Source: Lachnospiraceae bacterium (GTDB taxonomy: Bacteria > Bacillota > Clostridia > Lachnospirales > Lachnospiraceae). From it: a DNA stretch of 64,000 bases. Location of the stretch: assembly GCA_016284175.1 (NCBI GenBank), contig JAEEOJ010000145.1, positions 1 to 64,000 on the forward strand. The letters run 5' to 3'. The notes below the pieces were generated by a model. The model was not told the DNA's origin. It saw only the letters and a program-made list of their open reading frames with translations, and ran no database searches. Positions 34,409 to 43,312 of this stretch are shown one piece after another; within the stretch, counting starts at the first letter, position 1, and each line of letters begins with the position of its first letter. The translations under genes were made by a program, and so were the position numbers.

Positions 34409-35878
34409 TTATTTGATAATATCAAACACGGGTTTGCAAGCCGGATAAATGGTCTTGAACTGCTGATATTTCTTTTCATATTTTTCAACGAGTTCGGGAT
34501 CGGGCTTTTCTACATCGAGAACCTTAACGATTGCCTTTGCAGCTTCTTCAACAGATGCATATTCGCCGCATCCTACTGCTGCAAGCATAGCGCCGCCAAG
34601 TCCGGGACCTTCTTCGGAAGTGATTCTTTCTACTTCCATATTCATAATGTTGGTAATCATCTTTCTCCAGAGAGGGCTCTTTGCACCGCCGCCGCAGATT
34701 CTGGTCTTTGTAAGAGGAATACCGAGGCTTCTGGCAACTTCGATTGAATCACGAAGTCCGAATGCAACGCCTTCAAGAACTGCCTGTGTCATGTCTTCTC
34801 TGGTGGAGTCCATTGTAAGACCGATGAATGTTCCTCTTGCATCAGGATTGTTGTGAGGTGATCTCTCACCCATTAAGTAAGGAAGGAAGAATACATGATT
34901 TTCACCGAGCTTACTTATATTAGCCTGCTCTGCTGCGTAATCCTTGGTCTTGATGATTTCGTCCATCCACCACTTGTTACATGAAGCTGCGGAAAGCATA
35001 CAACCCATTAAATGGAAGTTTCCGTCTGCATGGTCAAATGAGTGAAGTGCGTTGTTCTCGTCTACGCCGAATTTTGCTGAGGAAATAAATACTGTTCCGG
35101 ATGTGCCGAGTGAAATGTTACATCCACCGTCGCCTACGACACCTGTTCCTACAGCTGCTGCCGCATTGTCGCCTGCACCTGCGCAAACCTTAACGTTATC
35201 TGTAAATCCGATTTCTTTTGCGATTTCGGGTTTAACCGTACCTGTTACTTCGTAAGACTCATAGAGCTTGGGAAGCATTGATTCGTCTACGCCGCAGATA
35301 TCACACATCTTCTTGGACCATTTCTTATTCTTAACGTCAAGAAGAAGCATACCTGAAGCATCCGAATAATCTGTTGAGAATACGCCTGAAAGGATATATG
35401 CGATATAGTCCTTGGGAAGCATAATCTTTTTAATCTTTGCAAAGTTCTCGGGCTCGTTGGCTTTCATCCAGAGAATCTTGGGAGCGGTGAAACCTGCAAA
35501 TGCGATATTTGCTGTTTCTGCCGAAAGAACGTCTTTGCCGATTACATTGTTTAAGTAATCTGTTTCTTTCTGTGTTCTTCCGTCGTTCCAGAGAATTGCG
35601 GGTCTGATAACATTGTCGTTCTCATCGAGAACTACAAGACCGTGCATCTGTCCGCCGAAACTGATTCCTGCTACCTGAGTGGCATCAAAATCTTTTACAA
35701 GTTCCTTTAAACCTTCGAGTACAGCCGTTTTCCAGTCTTCGGGCTTCTGCTCCGACCAACCGGGATTCGGGAAATACAAAGGATATTCCTTTGAAACCGA
35801 GCTTACGATTGTACCGTCTTTTTCCATCATGATCAGCTTTACAGCCGATGTTCCGAGATCAACTCCGATATAATACAT
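34409..35878 (-). CDS. xylB: FGGY-family carbohydrate kinase, xylulokinase-like
   Basis: This 489-residue sugar kinase starts YYIGVDLGTSAVKLIMM (phosphate-binding fold). The substrate loop GGQMHGLVVLDENDNVIRPAILWNDGRT is the xylulokinase pattern, including the catalytic Asp region. Ser/Thr-rich INISLGTSGTVF and the C-terminal ATP block RICGGGAKSPLWRKM are present. Xylulokinase phosphorylates D-xylulose. In this operon the isomerase would supply L-ribulose if the substrate is L-arabinose, so the kinase may act on a different ketose than its sequence class suggests. It is encoded between DUF4867 and the transketolase genes. Confidence 0.9.
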   Translation of the reverse strand: MYYIGVDLGTSAVKLIMMEKDGTIVSSVSKEYPLYFPNPGWSEQKPEDWKTAVLEGLKELVKDFDATQVAGISFGGQMHGLVVLDENDNVIRPAILWNDGRTQKETDYLNNVIGKDVLSAETANIAFAGFTAPKILWMKANEPENFAKIKKIMLPKDYIAYILSGVFSTDYSDASGMLLLDVKNKKWSKKMCDICGVDESMLPKLYESYEVTGTVKPEIAKEIGFTDNVKVCAGAGDNAAAAVGTGVVGDGGCNISLGTSGTVFISSAKFGVDENNALHSFDHADGNFHLMGCMLSAASCNKWWMDEIIKTKDYAAEQANISKLGENHVFFLPYLMGERSPHNNPDARGTFIGLTMDSTREDMTQAVLEGVAFGLRDSIEVARSLGIPLTKTRICGGGAKSPLWRKMITNIMNMEVERITSEEGPGLGGAMLAAVGCGEYASVEEAAKAIVKVLDVEKPDPELVEKYEKKYQQFKTIYPACKPVFDIIK

Positions 35879-35890
35879 AACTTTCTCCTT

Positions 35891-36508
35891 TTAGATTGTA
35901 ATATTTTCGCCTACAAGTCCGTTGAAAGCGCCGTCAATCTTAGCATCTTCGTGAGCGATGAGCCACTTGTTGACTGCTGTAAGAAGCTTGTCTTCCTTGG
36001 TGTAGGAATTCTTGAATGTGAGGTCGTAGTTTGTTCCCTTGGGAAGAACTACTACAGCTTTGAAGCCCTTGTCTTCTACGTGGCAGGGTGCATAGTGAAG
36101 AGTTGTTGCATACATTTCAACAGCTACGCCTGCGGGTACAAGGAAAGCTTCAATCTTGGATGTATCGTATTTGAAATCTTCGGTAACATCCTTTAATTCG
36201 CCGATAAGAAGAACCATATCGTAAAGAGCCACATTGATTTCGGAATCTCTGTGATACTCAACTGCGTTAAGTGCCTTGTTGTGTCCGTTGCACATACCGA
36301 TCTGGATGGGCATTCCGCCGTAAAGGCTTTCGGAAATAATCTGTGTTGCAGGTGTGCACTCAAGTGCCTCTACTCCGGGGAAGTATTCAACTCCTTCTGC
36401 GGGCATGGGAAGTGCTTCAAGGTTCTTAAGGATTTCGGAAAAATCGATTCCTTCGATAATCTTGCCATACTTCTTAAATGACGGGTCTGTTACTTTTTTG
36501 ATTTCCAT
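35891..36508 (-). CDS. DUF4867-family protein, cupin-like
   Basis: This 205-residue protein matches the DUF4867 family as I recall it, a protein often encoded with pentose genes in Lachnospiraceae. The region VEYHRDSEINVALYDMVLLIG followed by FLVPAGVAVEMYATTLHYAPC resembles the two cupin motifs of ureidoglycolate-lyase-like proteins, with His and Glu as possible metal ligands. No function is established to my knowledge. It sits 12 nt upstream of the kinase gene inside the pentose operon. A sugar isomerase or epimerase role is an attractive guess because the operon has no recognisable L-ribulose-5-phosphate 4-epimerase, but nothing in the sequence proves it. Confidence 0.75.
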   Translation of the reverse strand: MEIKKVTDPSFKKYGKIIEGIDFSEILKNLEALPMPAEGVEYFPGVEALECTPATQIISESLYGGMPIQIGMCNGHNKALNAVEYHRDSEINVALYDMVLLIGELKDVTEDFKYDTSKIEAFLVPAGVAVEMYATTLHYAPCHVEDKGFKAVVVLPKGTNYDLTFKNSYTKEDKLLTAVNKWLIAHEDAKIDGAFNGLVGENITI

Positions 36509-36565
36509 AGCTTTTTCTCCTTTTATTTTTTTCTCTCTTTATTCGTTTTCAAAATGAGAGTTTAT

Positions 36566-36817
36566 TTACCATTTTTTGTTCGGACATGCGGATTTTTTAA
36601 GAGCCGCTCTTATCTCCACGTAGCATCCGCAGGAAGCGCAGGTGCCGGCGTTAAGTTTTTCGCATTCCTTACATACATCAAGTCTTGCTTTGTACGTCGC
36701 TTCGTCGCTTCTGTCCGAGGGCTTTATGATGTCCGTATGTTTTTTTATCATCTCGTCGTAGGCTTCCTTACCCATTTCAGAGATGAGACAGCGTCTGCAG
36801 ATTTTTTTATATTCCAT
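36566..36817 (-). CDS. DUF6171-like small cysteine-rich protein
   Basis: This 83-residue protein has the pattern CRRC near the N-terminus (8-11), CKECEKLNAGTCASCGC in the middle and a Cys close to the end (ACPNKKW). Such spacing suggests one or two zinc sites. It matches my memory of DUF6171, a small family common in Clostridia with no known function. The 1-nt gap to the GH51 gene upstream and its place before DUF4867 make it part of the arabinofuranosidase operon. It could be a small regulator or an assembly factor; the sequence does not say. Confidence 0.75.
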   Translation of the reverse strand: MEYKKICRRCLISEMGKEAYDEMIKKHTDIIKPSDRSDEATYKARLDVCKECEKLNAGTCASCGCYVEIRAALKKSACPNKKW

Positions 36818-36818
36818 A

Positions 36819-38330
36819 TTAAGCGGTAACTTCGATGCACATTACGCTGCAGGGAGGAATTGTATATCTGATTTTATCGTTCTTAAAAGAAATGTTTTTG
36901 AATTCCTCATCCTTGACAACATCGGGATTGTCGAAGGTGTTGTGGTCGTCCATCTTTCCTTTTACGATCTGTGCCTTAACTTCCTTGATGTTTGCTCCGA
37001 GGATAACGCTTTCAACCATTGCTTCCTCGTCGAGTGAAAGGTTTGTCACGGTCATGATTATCTTTCCGCTTCTGTCTACCGATACAGACTCGGTAAGATT
37101 CGGAACCATGTATTCGTCTTCGAGGCCGACCTTCTTGGTATCGATGAAGCTCTCCAAAAGATCGTTGTCCTGATGAGCACTGTACATCTTGAATACGTAG
37201 TATGTAGGTGTCTTAATCATCTTCTCGCCTTCGGTGAGGATGACTGCCTGAAGTACGTTTACAAGCTGTGCGATGTTGGCCATCTTTACTCTGTCGGCAT
37301 GCTTGTTGAAGATGTTTAAGTTGATTCCGGCAACAAGTGCATCGCGGATGGTGTTCTGCTGATAAAGGAATCCGGGGTTGGTGCCTTCTTCGACATCGTA
37401 CCATGTGCCCCACTCGTCAACCATGAGTCCGATCTGCTTTTCGGGATCGTAACGGTCCATAATTGCCGAATGGCCTGCAATATAGTCTTCCATGAAAAGA
37501 GTTTTTCTTAAGGTCATGTACCACTCTTTTTCATTGAAGCCCGTAGCCTCACCCTTCTTAGCCCAGTCGTAAGGCAGAGTATAATAATGGAGAGTAAGGC
37601 CGTCCATAAATCCGTGCGCGTTGTTCCAGGAGCCTGCTCTTTCAAAGCATTTCTTCAAAAGGGTTTCGGTCCATGCGTAATCCTTGTCGCTAGGTCCAAC
37701 CGCAAGTCTTTTGATTTTTTTATCAGGATTGTAATTTTTGACAAATGTCTGATAGTGTCTGTAAAGATCGGAATAATACTCGGGACTCATGTTTCCGCCG
37801 CAGCCCCAGGTCTCATTTCCTATTGCGAAATAATCAAGATTCCACGCTTCGTCGTGGCCGTTTTTTCTTCTTAAGTCAGCCATGGGTGACACGCCTTCAA
37901 AAGTCATGTATTCAACCCATTCGCTCATTTCTTTTACGGTGCCGCTTCCGACGTTACCGTTAACGTATGTCTTACATCCGAGCTGACGACAGAGTTCCAT
38001 GAATTCATGTGTGCCGAAAGAATTGTCTTCGACTACTCCGCCCCAGTTGGTGTTAATCATTTTCTTTCTGTCTTTTTTCTCACCGATACCGTCCATCCAG
38101 TGGTACTCATCGGCAAAACATCCGCCGGGCCATCTTAACACGGGGATTTTCATTTCCTTAAGAGCTTCGACAACGTCGGTACGCATACCGTTAACATTCG
38201 GAATATCCGAATTTTCCCCAACAAAAATACCCTCGTAAATACATCTTCCGAGATGCTCACTGAAATGTCCCTGAATTTCGGGGTTAATGTGACCTTTTTT
38301 TATCTGGGGATTAATGATATGTCTGTACAT
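36819..38330 (-). CDS. abfA: Alpha-L-arabinofuranosidase, glycoside hydrolase family 51
   Basis: This 503-residue enzyme has no signal peptide, so it acts in the cytoplasm on imported oligosaccharides. Family 51 features are the start [40 protein letters not shown], the acid/base Glu in [11 protein letters not shown] and the nucleophile Glu in [10 protein letters not shown]. The C-terminal beta domain follows. The length is normal for the clade. It removes terminal L-arabinofuranose from arabinoxylan or arabinan fragments. It is the first gene of a seven-gene operon, with AGGAG before the ATG, and its promoter region at 38331-38595 carries repeated sequence. Confidence 0.95.
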   Translation of the reverse strand: MYRHIINPQIKKGHINPEIQGHFSEHLGRCIYEGIFVGENSDIPNVNGMRTDVVEALKEMKIPVLRWPGGCFADEYHWMDGIGEKKDRKKMINTNWGGVVEDNSFGTHEFMELCRQLGCKTYVNGNVGSGTVKEMSEWVEYMTFEGVSPMADLRRKNGHDEAWNLDYFAIGNETWGCGGNMSPEYYSDLYRHYQTFVKNYNPDKKIKRLAVGPSDKDYAWTETLLKKCFERAGSWNNAHGFMDGLTLHYYTLPYDWAKKGEATGFNEKEWYMTLRKTLFMEDYIAGHSAIMDRYDPEKQIGLMVDEWGTWYDVEEGTNPGFLYQQNTIRDALVAGINLNIFNKHADRVKMANIAQLVNVLQAVILTEGEKMIKTPTYYVFKMYSAHQDNDLLESFIDTKKVGLEDEYMVPNLTESVSVDRSGKIIMTVTNLSLDEEAMVESVILGANIKEVKAQIVKGKMDDHNTFDNPDVVKDEEFKNISFKNDKIRYTIPPCSVMCIEVTA

Positions 38331-38413
38331 AAAATTCTCCTAAGAAAAAAATATTGCGGTTAGTTGCTTAAAGATTTAAGCAAAAACCCACACTTATTAT
38401 TATACATAAAATT

Positions 38414-38499
38414 AACTATAGGTAAATTAAATCTTTTGGCATTTCTTTTGTTAAAAATGACATCTATAGTTTGTGGTGTTTTTATCTATACTTTGTCGG
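38414..38499 (-). promoter_or_regulatory. Repeats upstream of the arabinofuranosidase operon (possible operators)
   Basis: Two similar 14-nt words stand in direct orientation 22 nt apart: TCTATAGTTTGTGG at 38463 and TCTATACTTTGTCG at 38485. An inverted copy of the core, AACTATAG, lies at 38414-38421 against CTATAGTT at 38464. Direct repeats two helical turns apart are the usual target of AraC-type regulators. The stretch 38331-38595 between the divergent genes holds no other gene that I can see. Confidence 0.4.
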
Positions 38500-38595
38500 T
38501 AAAATACAGTTTTGCATTACCCTTGAAGCATTAATCGGCGGGTGTTATTATTACATTGTATTGTTTTAATTAACTTTAAGAGGATTATCATAAAA

Positions 38596-39918
38596 ATGAG
38601 CGAACAGAACAATTCTCACGAGAATAACGATTATACATTCCTGCGTGAAAAAATAACCGAGCGCCCCATCAACAAGCGTAAGGTTTTCAAGCAGTCTCTT
38701 TTAACGATTGCCCTTGCGGTAACGTTCGCTTTGGTTGCCTGCTTTGTCTTTTTCTTTTTCGAAAAAGGAACTCTGGGCAACTTGGACAAAGCGCCCGAAC
38801 CCGAAAAGATTGAGCTTAAACTTTTGGAGCCGACCGAGGAAATTCTTCCCGAGAACATGCTGATAGAGGATGAGCCTGAGCCCGAACCGGTGATTGAAAT
38901 TCCTGACAATACCGAAGCAATCGCAGATGCTATCGCTGCATACGAACCCGATATCGATGACTATCAGGGAATCTTTAATAAAATGAAGGCTGTTGCGGCT
39001 GAATCCAAAAAATCCATGGTGACCGTAACCGCCATCCAGGATAAAACCACATGGCTTAATTCCTCGTACGAAAACAAGACCGGAACCACGGGACTTATCA
39101 TCGAGGATAACGGAACGGATCTCTTCATTTTGTCCGATGCCGGAATCCTTTCCGACTCCACGGAAATCGTGGTTACTTTTCCGAATACTCAGGAGTGTCT
39201 GGCAACCGTAAAAGCCATCGATTCTTTTACGAACTATGCCATCCTGACGGTTCCTCTTTCGGAGCTTAACGACACGACTAAGAGCGCCATGGCTTACCCG
39301 ACTTTCGCCAATTCGCAGCTTTCATGCAAGCCCGGTGATATCGTAATTGCCATCGGGGATCCTTTGGGATACGGCTCATCCATCGGATACGGAATGCTCA
39401 CTTCAACAGGAAATGAAATCAACGGAATCGACCATAATTATTCGCTTCTGACAACAGATATCTACGGCTCTGCGGAGGGCTCGGGTATTCTTATAAACAG
39501 AAGCGGCAGAGTAGTCGGAATCATAGATCAGTCCTATAACAGGGATGAAAACAAAAACCTTGTTTCTGCTGTCGGTATCACAGAGCTCATAAAACTTATC
39601 GAAGACATGTGCAACGATGTTTCGCGTCCTCAGATGGGTGTTTCCGTGACCAATGTGTCTTCCACGGCAATGCGTTTTTACAATGTTCCGATCGGAGCAT
39701 ATATTACCGACATCCAGATGGATTCTCCCGCAATGCAGGGCGGCATTCACAAAGGCGACGTCATTACTGCCATGAATGATGCGGTTATTACAAGTGTCCT
39801 GGACTATGAACTCGAAATAAACGAGTGCAAGCCCGGAGACGAGGTGGTCGTTACGGTTATGCGTTTAAACGGCGAGACCTATATAGACATGGATATTAAA
39901 GTTACTTTGTCCGAATAA
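38596..39918 (+). CDS. HtrA-like membrane protein with PDZ domain; protease triad apparently lost
   Basis: The track starts at a GTG (38542), but the ATG at 38596 (MSEQNNSHEN) gives the normal layout: 440 residues with a cytoplasmic N-terminus, one membrane segment (about 57-77), an acidic Pro/Glu linker, a trypsin-like domain and a C-terminal PDZ domain (MGVSVTNV to the end). The fold is clear from GDIVIAIGDPLGYGSSIGYG and SGRVVGIID. The catalytic residues are not. Where HtrA has NHVV the sequence reads LSDAGIL, where it has DLAV it reads NYAIL, and where it has GNSGGPL it reads AEGSGIL. It is therefore probably a pseudoprotease. A sensor kinase gene follows after 12 nt. Confidence 0.82.
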   Translation: MSEQNNSHENNDYTFLREKITERPINKRKVFKQSLLTIALAVTFALVACFVFFFFEKGTLGNLDKAPEPEKIELKLLEPTEEILPENMLIEDEPEPEPVIEIPDNTEAIADAIAAYEPDIDDYQGIFNKMKAVAAESKKSMVTVTAIQDKTTWLNSSYENKTGTTGLIIEDNGTDLFILSDAGILSDSTEIVVTFPNTQECLATVKAIDSFTNYAILTVPLSELNDTTKSAMAYPTFANSQLSCKPGDIVIAIGDPLGYGSSIGYGMLTSTGNEINGIDHNYSLLTTDIYGSAEGSGILINRSGRVVGIIDQSYNRDENKNLVSAVGITELIKLIEDMCNDVSRPQMGVSVTNVSSTAMRFYNVPIGAYITDIQMDSPAMQGGIHKGDVITAMNDAVITSVLDYELEINECKPGDEVVVTVMRLNGETYIDMDIKVTLSE

Positions 39919-39930
39919 AACGGAGCACAA

Positions 39931-41358
39931 ATGAGAAAAACCATCTATACAAAGTTCATATTTGCTTACCTATTGTTTGCGCTCTTCGGATTTCTGGTCG
40001 TGGCCACTTTCTCATCCAGAGCAATTAACGATCTGGTTACGAAAACCGAAGCCGACAAACTTTACAAGGAAGCAATTATTATCGCAGATACATACGCCAA
40101 AGATCTGTACGGTTCCGAAACGAGTCTTGAATCCGTTAAAAAACAGTTCGATATTCTGGCGCTTTATTTTGATTCGACCCTCTGGATAATGAACCCCTCG
40201 GGTCTTATTGTTCTTTCTTCCGACAGTCCCGTCGATGTCGAAAATCCGGTACACGTAAACAATTTCAACCCCGCGGACAATATTGGCGGTTACTATAAGG
40301 TCGGCAATTTTTACGGAATGTTCGAAGAGGATGTTTTAAGTGTTTTTGCTCCGATTACCGACGGTTATCAGGTTCTCGGCTACGTTATCATTCATAAAAG
40401 CGTATCCGAACTTAAACGTCTTTCCGAAAAGCTGCTTACACTTTCGTATTATCTTTTCATCATTCTGTTTGTACTCTCGCTGATAATACTTATTTTCTTT
40501 ACGAGTAACGTTTACAGACCTCTTCGTAAAATCACCAAAGCAACCGAGGAATATGCTGCGGGAAACTTACGTTACCAGTTCCAGATTGACTCAGAGGACG
40601 AGCTGGGATATCTGGCGGCATCGCTTAACTATATGGCAAGCGAACTTTCCAAAGGAGAGGACAATCAGAAGCAGCTCGTTGCCAATGTTTCACATGACTT
40701 CAGATCGCCTTTAACAAGCATTAAGGGCTATTCCGAGGCAATGCTTGACGGAACCATTCCGCCCGAACTTCACAACAAATATCTTGAAATCGTAACCAAC
40801 GAATCCGACAGACTTATAAAGCTTACCAATTCGCTGCTTACTTTAAACAACTTAAATACCGAGGGAATGATTCTCGAATTAACCGACTTTGACATTAACA
40901 CGGTTATCAGAAAGACACTCGCAACCTTCGAAGGTTCCTGCCAGAAAAAGAAAATCACGGTTAATTTAACTCTTACCGGAGACCAGCTCTTCGTTAAGGG
41001 CGATATGTCAAAAATCCAGCAGGTTCTTTACAATCTTTTGGACAACGCAATCAAATTCAGCAATAAGAATTCCGAAATATTTGTGGAAACAAAAGAGAAG
41101 CATAAGAAAGTATTCGTCAGCGTAAAAGACCAGGGCATCGGCATTCCCAAAGAAAGCTTAAACCAGATCTGGGACAGATTTTACAAGACGGACCTTTCCC
41201 GTGGTAAAGATAAAAAAGGTACCGGCCTCGGCCTTTCCATAACGCGAGAAATCATCCGCGCACACGGCGAAAACATCAATGTAATCAGTACCGAAGGCGA
41301 AGGAACCGAGTTTATCTTTACGCTTACATTATCCGATATTAACGACGAAGAAGAATAG
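39931..41358 (+). CDS. Sensor histidine kinase without adjacent response regulator
   Basis: This 475-residue kinase has a membrane segment at about 9-28, an extracellular region of about 135 residues (30-165), a second membrane segment at about 171-192 and a HAMP domain. The phosphoacceptor His255 is in ANVSHDFRSPL. The HATPase domain has LYNLLDNAIKFS, VKDQGIGIP and GTGLGLSI. No receiver-domain gene is adjacent: upstream is the HtrA-like protein and downstream a LytTR protein that has no receiver domain. The kinase and the PDZ protein are likely co-transcribed, which suggests that the PDZ protein helps sensing. The partner regulator must be encoded elsewhere. Confidence 0.93.
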   Translation: MRKTIYTKFIFAYLLFALFGFLVVATFSSRAINDLVTKTEADKLYKEAIIIADTYAKDLYGSETSLESVKKQFDILALYFDSTLWIMNPSGLIVLSSDSPVDVENPVHVNNFNPADNIGGYYKVGNFYGMFEEDVLSVFAPITDGYQVLGYVIIHKSVSELKRLSEKLLTLSYYLFIILFVLSLIILIFFTSNVYRPLRKITKATEEYAAGNLRYQFQIDSEDELGYLAASLNYMASELSKGEDNQKQLVANVSHDFRSPLTSIKGYSEAMLDGTIPPELHNKYLEIVTNESDRLIKLTNSLLTLNNLNTEGMILELTDFDINTVIRKTLATFEGSCQKKKITVNLTLTGDQLFVKGDMSKIQQVLYNLLDNAIKFSNKNSEIFVETKEKHKKVFVSVKDQGIGIPKESLNQIWDRFYKTDLSRGKDKKGTGLGLSITREIIRAHGENINVISTEGEGTEFIFTLTLSDINDEEE

Positions 41359-41376
41359 ACTTAAACGGAGCAAATA

Positions 41377-41811
41377 ATGCAGGTTAGATTTGAGAAGGTT
41401 GATTCCCCCGAAAAAGAGGAAGCCCTCATAAAAGCACAATCAAATACCGACGATATCAAAGCGGCGATCGAACTTCTCGAAGGCGGGAAGCGAAAGTTAC
41501 CGCTCATAAAAGAAGGAGAAACGATTCTTTGTGAAACTACGGCTTTTTATTACATAGAATCCGTGGATAAAAGAAGCTTTGTCTATACAAAAGACGACTG
41601 TTTTGAGACTAAGTTACGATTATACGAACTCGAAGAAACCCTCGGCGCTTATTTTTTAAGAATATCCAAATCTATGATTGTTAACTTAAAGAAAATAAAA
41701 GGTGTAAAATCCGATTTGAGCGGCCGAATGGAAGCAACCATGTTAAACGGCGAAAAAATCGTCATTTCGAGAAGTTATGTGAAAGAGATTAAAAGGAGGC
41801 TTGACTTATGA
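41377..41811 (+). CDS. LytTR-family DNA-binding protein without receiver domain
   Basis: This 144-residue regulator has an N-terminal part of about 45 residues with no receiver domain and a LytTR DNA-binding domain from about 46 (ILCETTAFYYIESVDKRSFVYT, then LGAYFLRISKSMIVNLKKIKGV and ISRSYVKEIKRRL). Stand-alone LytTR proteins paired with a DUF3021 membrane protein, as here (ATGA overlap with the next gene), are a recurrent Firmicutes module. The membrane partner is thought to control the regulator. The ABC exporter genes downstream are likely targets. Why it follows a HisKA kinase gene by 18 nt is not clear. Confidence 0.9.
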   Translation: MQVRFEKVDSPEKEEALIKAQSNTDDIKAAIELLEGGKRKLPLIKEGETILCETTAFYYIESVDKRSFVYTKDDCFETKLRLYELEETLGAYFLRISKSMIVNLKKIKGVKSDLSGRMEATMLNGEKIVISRSYVKEIKRRLDL

Positions 41812-42227
41812 GCAAAATAAAAATGCTTTTCTTTCAGACAAGCTTTATATCTCTCGGTATATTCCTTGCGGTAGGGGTTGCACAGGCTGTTATGCATTTT
41901 ACGGGAAACACTTATACAACCGACTGGTATTTCCTCTTAAGCGTTATTTTAGCCGGTGTACTCTGTTCACTGCCTTCGTTCGTCCTTAACGCCGAAAAAA
42001 TAAAGCCATTTTTCGTCAGGATAATCATTCAGTTCACTCTGGTTTTTGCTGCGGTATCGCTCCTCGGATGGCTGTTTAAATGGTATTCGGATATCATAAG
42101 TTACCTGTTCGTAATACTGATTTTCATCTTTGTGTACGCATTCGTTTGGATAATGACAAAGTGGTTTTACGTTAAGGAAGACAAGGAAATAAACAGCGCT
42201 CTGGATTCCATCCGCGACGAAGAATAA
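41808..42227 (+). CDS. DUF3021-family membrane protein
   Basis: This 139-residue protein has four hydrophobic segments (about 10-28, 38-55, 66-88, 95-118) and a short charged C-terminal tail. It matches DUF3021, encoded almost always beside a LytTR regulator, and its start overlaps the LytTR gene by 4 nt. Its presumed job is to hold or release the regulator in response to a membrane signal such as an antimicrobial compound, an inference from the pairing in other bacteria. A terminator lies 30 nt downstream. Confidence 0.85.
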   Translation: MSKIKMLFFQTSFISLGIFLAVGVAQAVMHFTGNTYTTDWYFLLSVILAGVLCSLPSFVLNAEKIKPFFVRIIIQFTLVFAAVSLLGWLFKWYSDIISYLFVILIFIFVYAFVWIMTKWFYVKEDKEINSALDSIRDEE

Positions 42228-42257
42228 TCCTTAAAAATCAAAAAAATAATCATAAAT

Positions 42258-42308
42258 GAGCAACTTGGTAGACCTTTTTTGCATCTTGGTCGAGTTGCTC
42301 TTTTTTTA
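42258..42308 (+). terminator. Terminator after the LytTR-DUF3021 pair
   Basis: GAGCAACT and AGTTGCTC form the base of a hairpin with further pairing inside, followed by TTTTTTTATT. It separates the regulator pair from the ABC exporter genes. Confidence 0.8.
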
Positions 42309-42368
42309 TTGCTCTTCTTCGATACAATGGGTTCATACAAAGAAAACGTGAGAAAGAAAGGATACAAA

Positions 42369-43274
42369 ATGAACGTAATCGAAGTAAAAAATCTCGTAAA
42401 AAAATATAACGAGCACTTGGCCGTCGACGGAATAAATTTTGAAGTAAAAGAAGGCGAGCTCTTCGCATTCCTTGGTGAAAACGGAGCAGGCAAATCCACC
42501 ACAATCAACATACTCTGCACAATACTTGAAAAGACTGCGGGGGACGTAAAAATCTGCGGTCACGAACTCGGCAGAGAGGACGATCTTATACGAAAAGAAA
42601 TCGGAATCGTTTTCCAGAACTCGGTGCTCGACGACAAACTCACCGTAAAAGAAAATCTCTTCACAAGAGGCAGCTACTACGGATTAACCAAAAAGGAAAT
42701 TGAGGAAAGGCTTAAATCCTTTTATGAGAAATTCGAACTTGAAGAAATCATGAAAAGAAAGTACGAAAAGCTATCCGGCGGCCAGCGAAGAAGAGTTGAT
42801 ATCGTAAGAGCGCTTTTAAACAATCCGAAGATTCTTTTCTTAGACGAGCCGACCACCGGACTTGATCCGAAATCCAGAAAAATCGTCTGGGACTACATCG
42901 ATTATTTAAGAAAAGAAAAAGGCATGACAATCTTTTTAACCACGCATTACATGGAAGAAACAAGGGATGCAAATCACGTGGTAATCCTCGACAAGGGAAA
43001 GGTCATCGCCCGCGGAACTCCCGCAGAACTTAAAAGCAGTTTCGCTTCCTCGAAGCTTTTCTGGTATACACAAAGAAGCGAGGCAAACGATCAAATGGCA
43101 GCCTCGATAAACTCAAAAATCATATACGATGCAGACCATTACAACATTCTTTTCGACAAGGACATACTTGATATCCTAAGCGCAAACAAAGACAAGTTCA
43201 AAGATTTTGAAATCATCAAGGGAAGCATGGACGATGTGTTCTTAACCCTCACGGGAAGAACGATAGCAAACTAA
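42369..43274 (+). CDS. ABC-2 type exporter ATPase (DrrA-like)
   Basis: The track starts at 42279, inside the terminator; the ATG at 42369 behind AAAGGAT gives 301 residues and the normal N-terminus MNVIEVKNLVKKY. The nucleotide-binding domain has Walker A GENGAGKST, the ABC signature LSGGQRRR and Walker B ILFLDEPTTGLDP. The C-terminal 80 residues are the usual DrrA-like extension. It pairs with the permease 38 nt downstream to export a drug, peptide or lipid; the substrate is unknown. The adjacent LytTR regulator suggests that the exporter answers to a cell-envelope signal. Confidence 0.93.
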   Translation: MNVIEVKNLVKKYNEHLAVDGINFEVKEGELFAFLGENGAGKSTTINILCTILEKTAGDVKICGHELGREDDLIRKEIGIVFQNSVLDDKLTVKENLFTRGSYYGLTKKEIEERLKSFYEKFELEEIMKRKYEKLSGGQRRRVDIVRALLNNPKILFLDEPTTGLDPKSRKIVWDYIDYLRKEKGMTIFLTTHYMEETRDANHVVILDKGKVIARGTPAELKSSFASSKLFWYTQRSEANDQMAASINSKIIYDADHYNILFDKDILDILSANKDKFKDFEIIKGSMDDVFLTLTGRTIAN

Positions 43275-43312
43275 AAGAAAACAATAATTAAACATAAAAA
43301 GGAGACTTGAAA

